A stretch of 64,000 nucleotides of DNA from assembly GCA_027574665.1 (NCBI GenBank), contig CM050672.1:10276001-10340000 (forward strand), written 5' to 3'. The stretch comes from Rhynochetos jubatus (lineage: Eukaryota > Chordata > Aves > Eurypygiformes > Rhynochetidae). Below the pieces are notes generated by a model that saw nothing but the letters and a program-made list of their open reading frames with translations, made no database searches and was not told where the DNA came from. Below, one piece after another: positions 21,901 through 33,102 of the stretch; the first letter of the stretch is position 1, and the number at the start of each line of letters is the position of its first letter. The position numbers were made by a program, and so were the translations under genes.

Positions 21901-24900
21901 CCTCAAACCATGAGAAGCTCCAGCTCAAAAGGCAGCCAAAATGCAGCCCACATCCGGGACAATTCAAAGAGCAGGGGGTGGAGCAAGCAAGGCCTCAAAC
22001 CATGAGAAGTTCCAGCCCAACAGGCAGCCAAAATGCAGCCCACATCCGGGAGAATCTCAAGAGCAGGGGGTGGAGCAAGCAAGGCCTCAAACCATGAGAA
22101 GCTCCAGCCCAAACTGCAGCCAAAATGCAGCCCACATCCGGGAGAATCTCAAGAGCAGAGGGTGGAGCAAGCCAGGCCTCAAACATCGAGAAGCTCCAGC
22201 CCAAAAGGCAGCCAAAATGCAGCCCACCTCCGGGAGAATCTCAAGAGCAGGGGGTGGAGCAAGCCAGGCCTCAAACCACAAGAATCTCCAGCCCAAAAGG
22301 CAGCCAAAATGCAGCCCACATCCGGGACAATTTCAAGAGCAGGGGGTGGAGCAAGCCAGGCCTCAAACCATGAGAAGCTCCAGCCCAAACTGCAGCCAAA
22401 ATGCAGCCCACATCCGGGAGAATCTCAAGAGCAGAGGGTGGAGCAAGCCAGGCCTCAAACCACGAGAAGCTCCAGCCCAAAATGCAGCCAAAATCCAGCC
22501 CACATCCGGGAGAATCTCAAGAGCAGGGGTTGGAGCAAGGCAGGCCTCAATCCTCGAGAAGCTCCAGCCCTAAAGGCAGCCAAAATGCAGCCCACATCCG
22601 GCAGAATCTCAAGAGCAGGGGGTGGAGCAAGGCAGGCCTCAAACCACGACAAGCTCCAGCCCAAAAGGCAGCCAACATCCAGCCCACATCCGGGAGAATC
22701 TCAAGAGCAGGGGGTGGAGCAAGCCAGGCCTCAAACCACGAGAAGCTCCAGCCCAAAAGGCAGCCAAAATGCAGCCCACATCCGGGAGAATCTCAAGAGC
22801 AGGGGGTGGAGCAAGCCAGGCCTCAAACCACGAGAAGCTCCAGCCCAAAAGGCAGACAAAATCCAGCCCACCTCCGGGAGAATCTCAAGAGCAGGGGGTG
22901 GAGCAAGCCAGGCCTCAAACCACGAGAAGCTCCAGCCCAAAAGGCAGCCAAAATGCAGCCCACCTCCGGGAGAATCTCAAGAGCAGGGGGTGGAGAAAGC
23001 CAGGCCTCAAACCACGAGAAGCTCCAGCCCAAAAGGCAGCCAAAATGCAGCCGACATCCGGGAGAATCTCAAGAGCAGGGGGTGGAGCAAGCAAGGCCTC
23101 AAACCATGAGAAGCTCCAGCCCAAAAGGCAGCCAAAATGCAGCCCACATCCGGGAGAATCTCAAGAGCAGGGGGTGGAGCAAGCCAGGCCTCAAACCACG
23201 AGAAGCTCCAGCCCAAAATGCAGCCAAAATGCAGCCCACATCCGGGAGAATCTCAAGAGCAGGGGTTGGAGCAAGGCAGGCCTCAAACCTCCAGAAGCTC
23301 CAGCCCTAAAGGCAGCCAAAATGCAGCCCACATCCGGCAGAATCTCAAGAGCAGGAGGTGGAGCAAGGCAGGCCTCAAACCACGACAAGCTCCAGCCCAA
23401 AAGGCAGCCAACATCCAGCCCACATCCGGGAGAATCTCAAGAGCAGGGGGTGGAGCAAGCCAGGCCTCAAACCACAAGAAGCTCCAGCCCAAAAGGCAGC
23501 CAAAATGCAGGCCACATCCGGGAGAATCTCAAGAGCAGGGGGTGGAGCAAGCCAGGCCTCAAACCACGAGAAGCTCCAGCCCAAAAGGCAGCCAAAATGC
23601 AGCCCACATCCGGGAGAATCTCAAGAGCAGGGCGTGGAGCAAGCCAGGCCTCAAACCACGAGAAGCTCCAGCCCTAAAGGCAGCCAAAATGCAGCCCACA
23701 TCCAGGAGAATCTCAAGAGCAGGGGGTGGAGCAAGGCAGGCCTCAAACCACGAGAAGCTCCAGCCCAAAAGGCAGCCAAAATGCAGCCCACATCCGGGAG
23801 AATCTCAAGAGCAGGGGGTGGAGCAAGCCAGGCCTCAAACCACGGGAAGCTCCAGCCCAAAATGCAGCCAAAATGCAGCCCACATCCGGGAGAATCTCAA
23901 GAGCAGGGGGTGGAGCAAGCCAGGCCTCAAACCACAAGAAGCTCCAGCCCAAAAGGCAGCAAAAATCAAGCCCACATACGGGAGAATCTCAAGAGCAGGG
24001 GGTGGAGCAAGCCAGGCCTCAAACCTCGAGATTCTCTAGCCTTAAAGGCAGCCAAAATGCAGCCCACCTCCGGGAGAATCTCAAGAGCAGGGGGTGGAGC
24101 AAGCCAGGCCTCAAACCACGAGAAGCTCCAGCCCAAAAGGCAGCCAAAATGCAGCCCACATCCGGGAGAATCTCAAGAGCAGGGGGTGGAGCAAGCCAGG
24201 CCTCAAACCATGAGAAGCTCCAGCCCAACAGGCAGCCAAAATGCAGCCCACATCCAGGAGAATCTCAAGAGCAGGGGGTGGAGCAAGCCAGGCCTCAAAC
24301 CACGGGAAGCTCCAGCCCAAAATGCAGCCAAAATGCAGCCCACATCCGGGAGAATCTCAAGAGCAGGGGGTGGAGCAAGCCAGTCCTCAAACCACAAGAA
24401 GCTCCAGCCCAAAAGGCAGCAAAAATCCAGCCCACATACGGGAGAATCTCAAGAGCAGGGGGTGGAGCAAGCCAGGCCTCAAACCACGAGAAGCTCCAGC
24501 CCAAAAGGCAGCCAAAATGCAGCCCACATCCGGGAGAATCTCAAGAGCAGGGGGTGGAGCAAGCAAGGCCTCAAACCATGAGAAGCTCCAGCCCAACAGG
24601 CAGCCAAAATGCAGCCCACATCCAGGAGAATCTCAAGAGCAGGGGGTGGAGCAAGCCAGGCCTCAAACCACAAGAAGCTCCAGCCCAAAAGGCAGCCAAA
24701 ATGCAGCCCACCTCCGGGAGAATATCAAGAGCAGGGGGTGGAGCAAGCCAGGCCTCAAACCACGAGAAGCTCCAGCCCAAAATGCAGACAAAATGCAGCC
24801 CAGATCCGGGAGAATCTCAAGAGCAGGGGGTGGAGCAAGGCAGGCCTCAAACCTCGAGATTCTCCAGCCCAAAAAGCAGCCAAAATGCAGCCCACATGCG

Positions 24901-27231
24901 GGAGAATCTCAAGAGCAGGGGGTGGAGCAAGCCAGGCCTCAAACCACGAGAAGCTCCAGCCCAAAAGGCAGCCAAAATGCAGCCCACATCCGGGAGAATC
25001 TCAAGAGCAGGGGGTGGAGCAAGCCAGGCCTCAAACCACGAGAAGCTCCAGCCCAAAAGACAGCCAAAATCCAGCCCACATCCGGGACAATTCAAAGAGC
25101 AGGGGCTGGAGCAAGCAAGGCCTCAAACCATGAGAAGCTCCAGCCCAACAGGCAGCCAAAATGCAGCCCACATCCGGGAGAATCTCAAGAGCAGGGGGTG
25201 GAGCAAGCCAGGCCTCAAACCACAAGAAGCTCCAGCCCAAAAGGCAGCCAAAATGCAGCCCACATCCGGGACAATTTCAAGAGCAGGGGGTGGAGCAAGC
25301 AAGGCCTCAAACCATGAGAAGCTCCAGCCCAAAAGGCAGCCAAAATGCAGCCCACATCCGGGAGAATCTCAAGAGCAGAGGGTGGAGCAAGCCAGGCCTC
25401 AAACATCGAGAAGCTCCAGCCCAAAAGGCAGCCAAAATGCAGCCCACATCCGGGAGAATCTCAAGAGCAGAGTGTGGAGCAAGCCAGGCCTCAAACCACG
25501 AGAAGCTCCAGCCCAAAAGGCAGCCAAAATGCAGCCCACATCTGGGAGAATCTCAAGAGCAGGGGGTGGAGCAAGGCAGGCCTCAAACCACGAGAAGCTC
25601 CAGCCCAAAATGCAGACAAAATGCAGCCCAGATCCGGGAGAATCTCAAGAGCAGGGGGTGGAGCAAGGCAGGCCTCAAACCTCGAGATTCTCCAGCCCAA
25701 AAGGCAGCCAAAATGCAGCCCACATCCGGGAGAATCTCAAGAGCAGGGGGTGGAGCAAGCCAGGCCTCAAACCACGAGAAGCTAAAGCCCAAAATGCAGC
25801 CAAAATGCAGCCCACATCCGGGAGAATCTCAAGAGCAGGGGGTGGAGCAAGCCAGGCCTCAAACCACGAGAAGCTCCAGCCCAAAAGGCAGCCAAAATGC
25901 AGCCCACATCCGGGAGAATCTCAAGAGCAGGGGGTGGAGCAAGGCAGGCCTCAAACCACGACAAGCTCCAGCCCAAAAGGCAGCCAAAATGCAGCCCACC
26001 TCCGGGAGAATCTCAAGAGCAGGGGGTGGAGCAAGCCAGGCCTCAAACCACGAGAAGCTCCAGTCCAAAAGGCAGCCAAAATGCAGCCCACATCCGGGAG
26101 AATCTCAAGAGCAGGGGGTGGAGCAAGCCAGGCCTCAAACCACGAGAAGCTCCAGCCCAAAAGGCAGCCAAAATCCAGCCCACATCCGGGAGAATCTCAA
26201 GAGCAGGGGGTGGAGCAAGGCAGGCCTCAAACCTCGAGATTCTCCAGCCCAAAAGGCAGCCAAAATGCAGCCCACATCCGGGAGAATCTCAAGAGCAGGG
26301 GGTGGAGCAAGCCAGGCCTCAAACCACGAGAAGCTCCAGCCCAAAAGGCAGCCAAAATGCAGCCCACATCCGGGAGAATCTCAAGAGCAGGGGGTGGAGC
26401 AAGCCAGGCCTCAAACCACGACAAGCTCCAGCCCAAAAGGCAGCCAAAATGCAGCCCACATCCAGGAGAATCTCAAGAGCAGGGGGTGGAGCAAGCCAGG
26501 CCTCAAACCACGAGAAGCTCCAGCCCAAAATGCAGCCAAAATGCAGCCCACATCCGGGAGAATCTCAAGAGCAGGGGGTGGAGCAAGCCAGGCCTCAAAC
26601 CACGAGAAGCTCCAGCCCAAAAGGCAGCCAAAATCCAGCCCACATCCGGGAGAATCTCAAGAGCAGGGGGTGGAGCAAGCCAGGCCTCAAACCACGAGAA
26701 GCTCCAGCCCAAAAGGCAGCCAAAATCCAGCCCACATGCGGGAGAATCTCAAGAGCAGGGGGTGGAGCAAGCCAGGCCTCAAACCATGAGAAGCTCCAGC
26801 CCAAAAGGCAGCAAAAATCCAGCCCACATCCGGGAGAATCTCAAGAGCAGGGGGTGGAGGAAGCCAGGCCTCAAACCTCGAGATTCTCTAGCCTTAAAGG
26901 CAGCCAAAATGCAGCCCACATCCGGGACAATTCAAAGAGCAGGGGGTGGAGCAAGCCAGGCCTCAAACCACAAGAAGCTCCAGCCCAAAAGGCAGCCAAA
27001 ACGCAGCCCACATCCGGGAGAATTTCAAGAGCAGGGGGTGGAGCAAGCAAGGCCTCAAACCATGAGAAGCTCCAGCCCAAAAGGCAGCCAAAATCCAGCC
27101 TACATCCAGGAGAATATCAAGAGCAGAGGGTGGAGCAAGCCAGGCCTCAAACCATGAGAATCTCCAGCCCAAAAGGCAGCCAAAATGCAGCGCACATCCG
27201 GGAGAATCTCAAGAGCAGGGGGTGGAGCAAG
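21901..27231 (+). repeat. Segment G: mixed monomers with 736-bp and 368-bp local duplications
   Basis: Variant series at about 22,455-23,190 recur 736 bp (8 monomers) later, marked by CCAACATCCAGCCC, TCCGGCAGAATC and CCCTAAAGG. A 368-bp (4-monomer) repeat near 24,111-24,478 is marked by CCCAACAGGCAGCC and CATCCAGGAG. The part at about 25,000-25,650 recurs near 37,055-37,705 and again near 38,895-39,545. The part at about 25,950-27,230 recurs 3,404 bp downstream. The variant ACAATTCAAAGAGC, with AATTC in place of AATCTC, is characteristic of this segment. Confidence 0.75.
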
Positions 27232-28427
27232 CCAGGCCTCAAACCTCGAGATTCTCCAGCCCAAAATGCAGCCAAAATGCAGCCCACATCCGGGAGAATA
27301 TCAAGAGCAGGGGGTGGAGCAAGCCAGGCCTCAAACCATGAGAAGCTCCAGCCCAAAATGCTGACAAAATGCAGCCCACATCCGGGAGAATCTCAAGAGC
27401 AGGGGGTGGAGCAAGCCAGGCCTAAATCCACGAGAAGCTCCAGCCCAAAAGGCAGCCAAAATGCAGCCCACATCAGGGAGAATATCAAGAGCAGAGGGTG
27501 GAGCAAGCCAGGCCTCAAACCATGAGAAGCTAAAGCCCAAAAGGCAGCCAAAATGCAGCCCACATCCGGGAGAATCTCAAGAGCAGGGGGTGGAGCAAGC
27601 TAGGCCTCAAACCACGAGAAGCTCCAGCCCAAAAGGCAGCCAAAATGCAGCCCACCTCCGGGAGAATATCAAGAGCAGGGGGTGGAGGAAGCCAGGCCTC
27701 AAACCACGAGAAGCTCCAGCCCAAAATGCAGACAAAATGCAGTCCAGATCCGGGAGAATATCAAGAGCAGGGGGTGGAGCAAGCCAGGCCTCAAACCACG
27801 AGAAGGTCCAGCCCAAAAGGCAGCCAAAATGCAGCCCACCTCCGGGAGAATCTCAAGAGCAGGGGGTGGAGCAAGGCAGGCCTCAAACCACGACAAGCTC
27901 CAGCCCAAAAGGCAGCCAAAATGCAGCCCACATCCGGGAGAATCTCAAGAGCAGGGGGTGGAGCAAGCCAGGCCTCAAACCACGAGAAGCTCCAGCCCAA
28001 AATGCAGCCAAAATGCAGCCCACCTCCGGGAGAATCTCAAGAGCAGGGGGTGGAGCAAGCCAGGCCTCAAACCACGAGAAGCTCCAGCCCAAAAGGCAGC
28101 CAAAATCCAGCCCACCTCCGGGAGAATCTCAAGAGCAGGGGGTGGAGCAAGCCAGGCCTCAAACCACGAGAAGCTCCAGCCCAAAAGGCAGCCAAAATGC
28201 AGCCCACCTCCGGGAGAATCTCAAGGGCAGGGGGTGGAGCAAGCCAGGCCTCAAACCACGAGAAGCTCCAGTCCAAAAGGCAGCCAAAATGCAGCCCACA
28301 TCCGGGAGAATCTCAAGAGCAGGGGGTGGAGCAAGCCAGGCCTCAAACCACGAGAAGCTCCAGCCCAAAAGGCAGCCAAAATCCAGCCCACATCCGGGAG
28401 AATCTCAAGAGCAGGGGGTGGAGCAAG
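27232..28427 (+). repeat. Tandem 1,196-bp unit H1 (13 monomers)
   Basis: First copy of a 13-monomer tandem duplication; the match to the next copy begins after GCAAGCCAGG against GCAAGGCAGG. Tags in order: CTCGAGATTC, AAAATGCTGACAAAATG, GGCCTAAATCCACG, CATCAGGGAG, AGCTAAAGCC, GCAAGCTAGGCC, GGAGGAAGCC, ATGCAGTCCAGATCC, GAGAAGGTCC, CCACGACAAG, AAGGGCAGGGG and CCAGTCCAAAAGG. Confidence 0.88.
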
Positions 28428-29655
28428 GCAGGCCTCAAACCTCGAGATTCTCCAGCCCAAAATGCAGCCAAAATGCAGCCCACATCCGGGAGAATATCAA
28501 GAGCAGGGGGTGGAGCAAGCCAGGCCTCAAACCATGAGAAGCTCCAGCCCAAAATGCTGACAAAATGCAGCCCACATCCGGGAGAATCTCAAGAGCAGGG
28601 GGTGGAGCAAGCCAGGCCTAAATCCACGAGAAGCTCCAGCCCAAAAGGCAGCCAAAATGCAGCCCACATCAGGGAGAATATCAAGAGCAGAGGGTGGAGC
28701 AAGCCAGGCCTCAAACCATGAGAAGCTAAAGCCCAAAAGGCAGCCAAAATGCAGCCCACATCCGGGAGAATCTCAAGAGCAGGGGGTGGAGCAAGCTAGG
28801 CCTCAAACCACGAGAAGCTCCAGCCCAAAAGGCAGCCAAAATGCAGCCCACCTCCGGGAGAATATCAAGAGCAGGGGGTGGAGGAAGCCAGGCCTCAAAC
28901 CACGAGAAGCTCCAGCCCAAAATGCAGACAAAATGCAGTCCAGATCCGGGAGAATATCAAGAGCAGGGGGTGGAGCAAGCCAGGCCTCAAACCACGAGAA
29001 GGTCCAGCCCAAAATGCAGCCAAAATGCAGCCCACCTCCGGGAGAATCTCAAGAGCAGGGGGTGGAGCAAGGCAGGCCTCAAACCACGACAAGCTCCAGC
29101 CCAAAAGGCAGCCAAAATGCAGCCCACATCCGGGAGAATCTCAAGAGCAGGGGGTGGAGCAAGCCAGGCCTCAAACCACGAGAAGCTCCAGCCCAAAATG
29201 CAGCCAAAATGCAGCCCACCTCCGGGAGAATCTCAAGAGCAGGGGGTGGAGCAAGCCAGGCCTCAAACCACGAGAAGCTCCAGCCCAAAAGGCAGCCAAA
29301 ATCCAGCCCACCTCCGGGAGAATCTCAAGAGCAGGGGGTGGAGCAAGCCAGGCCTCAAACCACGAGAAGCTCCAGCCCAAAAGGCAGCCAAAATGCAGCC
29401 CACCTCCGGGAGAATCTCAAGGGCAGGGGGTGGAGCAAGCCAGGCCTCAAACCACGAGAAGCTCCAGTCCAAAAGGCAGCCAAAATGCAGCCCACATCCG
29501 GGAGAATCTCAAGAGCAGGGGGTGGAGCAAGCCAGGCCTCAAACCACGAGAAGCTCCAGCCCAAAAGGCAGCCAAAATCCAGCCCACATCCGGGAGAATC
29601 TCAAGAGCAGGGGGTGGAGCAAGGCAGGCCTCAAACCTCGAGATTCTCCAGCCCA
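28428..29655 (+). repeat. Tandem 1,196-bp unit H2
   Basis: Second copy of H1 with the same tags in the same order. A few point differences are visible: near 29,010 the copy has AAAATGCAGCC where the first has AAAAGGCAGCC (about 27,815), and another lies in the monomer near 28,980. After about 29,658 the sequence instead follows the series that begins near 26,250 (offset 3,404 bp), so the duplication was inserted into an older arrangement. Confidence 0.88.
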
Positions 29656-30617
29656 AAAGGCAGCCAAAATGCAGCCCACATCCGGGAGAATCTCAAGAGC
29701 AGGGGGTGGAGCAAGCCAGGCCTCAAACCACGAGAAGCTCCAGCCCAAAAGGCAGCCAAAATGCAGCCCACATCCGGGAGAATCTCAAGAGCAGGGGGTG
29801 GAGCAAGCCAGGCCTCAAACCACGACAAGCTCCAGCCCAAAAGGCAGCCAAAATGCAGCCCACCTCCGGGAGAATCTCAAGAGCAGGGGGTGGAGCAAGC
29901 CAGGCCTCAAACCACGAGAAGCTCCAGCCCAAAATGCAGCCAAAATGCAGCCCACATCCGGGAGAATCTCAAGAGCAGGGGGTGGAGCAAGCCAGGCCTC
30001 AAACCACGAGAAGCTCCAGCCCAAAAGGCAGCCAAAATCCAGCCCACATCCGGGAGAATCTCAAGAGCAGGGGGTGGAGCAAGCCAGGCCTCAAACCACG
30101 AGAAGCTCCAGCCCAAAAGGCAGCCAAAATCCAGCCCACATCCGGGAGATTCTCAAGAGCAGGGGGTGGAGCAAGCCAGGCCTCAAACCATGAGAAGCTC
30201 CAGCCCAAAAGGCAGCAAAAATCCAGCCCACATCCGGGAGAATCTCAAGAGCAGGGGGTGGAGGAAGCCAGGCCTCAAACCTCGAGATTCTCTAGCCTTA
30301 AAGGCAGCCAAAATGCAGCCCACATCCGGGACAATTCAAAGAGCAGGGGGTGGAGCAAGCCAGGCCTCAAACCACAAGAAGCTCCAGCCCAAAAGGCAGC
30401 CAAAACGCAGCCCACATCCGGGAGAATTTCAAGAGCAGGGGGTGGAGCAAGCAAGGCCTCAAACCATGAGAAGCTCCAGCCCAAAAGGCAGCCAAAATCC
30501 AGCCTACATCCAGGAGAATATCAAGAGCAGAGGGTGGAGCAAGCCAGGCCTCAAACCATGAGAATCTCCAGCCCAAAAGGCAGCCAAAATGCAGCGCACA
30601 TCCGGGAGAATCTCAAG
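29656..30617 (+). repeat. Segment I, copy of about 26,250-27,215
   Basis: Offset 3,404 bp (37 monomers, which equals 24 plus 13) to the earlier series. Both contain CATCCGGGACAATTCAAAG, CTCGAGATTCTCTAGCC, GGCAGCCAAAACGCAGCCC, CCTACATCCAGGAG and AATGCAGCGCACATCC. A further copy lies at about 40,240-41,200. Small differences include GGGAGATTCTC near 30,145 in this copy. Confidence 0.8.
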
Positions 30618-33102
30618 AGCAGGGGGTGGAGCAAGCCAGGCCTCAAACCTCGAGATTCTCCAGCCCAAAATGCAGCCAAAATGCAGCCCACATCCGGGAG
30701 AATATCAAGAGCAGGGGGTGGAGCAAGCCAGGCCTCAAACCATGAGAAGCTCCAGCCCAAAATGCTGACAAAATGCAGCCCACATCCGGGAGAATCTCAA
30801 GAGCAGGGGGTGGAGCAAGCCAGGCCTAAATCCACGAGAAGCTCCAGCCCAAAAGGCAGCCAAAATGCAGCCCACATCAGGGAGAATATCAAGAGCAGAG
30901 GGTGGAGCAAGCCAGGCCTCAAACCATGAGAAGCTAAAGCCCAAAAGGCAGCCAAAATGCAGCCCACATCCGGGAGAATCTCAAGAGCAGGGGGTGGAGC
31001 AAGCTAGGCCTCAAACCACGAGAAGCTCCAGCCCAAAAGGCAGCCAAAATGCAGCCCACCTCCGGGAGAATATCAAGAGCAGGGATTGGAGGAAGCCAGG
31101 CCTCAAACCACGAGAAGCTCCAGCCCAAAATGCAGACAAAATGCAGTCCAGATCCGGGAGAATATCAAGAGCAGGGGGTGGAGCAAGCCAGGCCTCAAAC
31201 CACGAGAAGGTCCAGCCCAAAAGGCAGCCAAAATGCAGCCCACCTCCGGGAGAATCTCAAGAGCAGGGGGTGGAGCAAGGCAGGCCTCAAACCACGACAA
31301 GCTCCAGCCCAAAAGGCAGCCAAAATGCAGCCCACATCCGGGAGAATCTCAAGAGCAGGGGGTGGAGCAAGCCAGGCCTCAAACCACGAGAAGCTCCAGC
31401 CCAAAAGGCAGCCAAAATGCAGCCCACCTCCGGGAGAATCTCAAGAGCAGGGGGTGGAGCAAGCCAGGCCTCAAACCACGAGAAGCTCCAGCCCAAAAGG
31501 CAGCCAAAATCCAGCCCACCTCCGGGAGAATCTCAAGAGCAGGGGGTGGAGCAAGCCAGGCCTCAAACCACGAGAAGCTCCAGCCCAAAAGGCAGCCAAA
31601 ATGCAGCCCACATCCGGGAGAATCTCAAGAGCAGGGGGTGGAGCAAGCCAGGCCTCAAACCACGAGAAGCTCCAGTCCAAAAGGCAGCCAAAATGCAGGC
31701 CACATCCGGGAGAACATCAAGAGCACAGGGTGGAGCAAGCCAGGCCTCAAACCACGAGAAGCTCCAGCCCAAAATGCAGCCAAACTCCAGCCCACATCCG
31801 GGAGAATCTCAAAAGCAGGGGGTGGAGCAAGCCAGGCCTCAAACCACGAGAAGCTCCAGCCCAAAAGGCAGCCAAAATCCAGCCCACATCCGGGAGAATC
31901 TCAAGAGCAGGGGGTGGAGGAAGCCAGGCCTCAAACCTCGAGATTCCCTAGCCCTAAAGGCAGCCAAAATGCAGCCCACATCCGGGAGAATCTCAAGAGC
32001 AGGGGGTGGAGCAATCCAGGCCTCAAACCACGAGAAGCTCCAGCAAAAAAGGCAGCCAAAATGCAGCCCACATCCGGGACAATTTCAAGAGCAGGGGGTG
32101 GAGCAAGCAAGGCCTCAAACCATGAGAAGCTCCAGCCCAGAATGGAGCAAAAATCCAGCCCACATCCGGGAGAAACTCAAGAGCAGGGTGTGGAGCAAGC
32201 CAGGCCTCAAACCACGAGAAGCTCCAGCCCAAAAGGCAGCCAAAATCCAGCCTACATCCAGGAGAATATCAAGAGCAGAGGGTGGAGCAAGCCAGGCCTC
32301 AAACCACGAGAAGCTCCAGCCCAAAAGGCAGACAAAATGCAGCCCAAATCCGGGAGAATCTCAAGAGCAGGGGGTGGAGCAAGCCGGGCCTCAAACCACG
32401 AGAAGCTCCAGCCCTAAAGGCAGCCAAAATGCAGCCCACCTCCCTGAGAATCTCAAGAGCAGGGGGTGGAGCAAGCCAGGCCTCAAACCTTGAGAAGCTC
32501 CAGCCCAAAACGCAGCCAAAATGCAGCCCACATCCGGGAGAATATCAAGAGCAGGGGGTGGAGCAAGCCAGGCCTCAAACCACGAGAAGCTCCAGCCCAA
32601 AAGGCAGCCAAAATGCAGCCCACATCCGGGAGAATCTCAAGAGCAGGGGGTGGAGCAAGCCAGGCCTCAAACCACGAGAAGCTCCAGCCCAAAATGCAGA
32701 CAAAATCCAGCCCACATCCGGGAGAATCTCAAGACCAGGGGGTGGAGCAAGGCAGGCCTCAAACCACGAGAAGCTCCAGCCCTAAATGCAGCCAAAATGC
32801 AGCCCACCTCCGGGAGAATCTCAATGGCAGAGTTTGGAGCAAGCCAGGCCTCAAACCTTGTGAAGATCCAGCCCAAAAGGCAGCCAAAATGCAGCCCACA
32901 TCCAGGAGAATATCAAGAGCAGGGGGTGGAGCAAGCCAGGACTCAAACCACAAGAAGCTCCAGCCCAAAATGCAGCCAAAATGCAGCCCACATCCGGGAG
33001 AATCTCAAGAGCAGGGGGTGGAGCAAGCCAGGCCTCAAACCATGAGAAGCTCCAGCCCTAAAAGGCAGCCAAAATGCAGCCCACATCCGGAAGAATCGCA
33101 AG
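30618..33102 (+). repeat. Tandem 2,485-bp unit J1 (27 monomers plus 1 base)
   Basis: First copy of a tandem duplication with a constant offset of 2,485 bp, which is 27 x 92 plus 1. The extra base lies in CCAGCCCTAAAAGGCAGCC near 33,056-33,070. Tags include AGCAGGGATTGGAGG (about 31,078), AGAACATCAAGAGCACAGGG, GAGCAATCCAGGCC, TCCAGCAAAAAAGG, CTCCCTGAGAATC, TCAATGGCAGAGTTTGG and CCTTGTGAAGATCC. Confidence 0.9.
33051..33070 (+). repeat. 93-bp monomer: 1-base insertion
   Basis: CAGCCCTAAAAGGCAGCC replaces CAGCCCAAAAGGCAGCC, adding one T. This shifts the register of all downstream monomers by +1 and tags the end of the 2,485-bp unit. Confidence 0.9.
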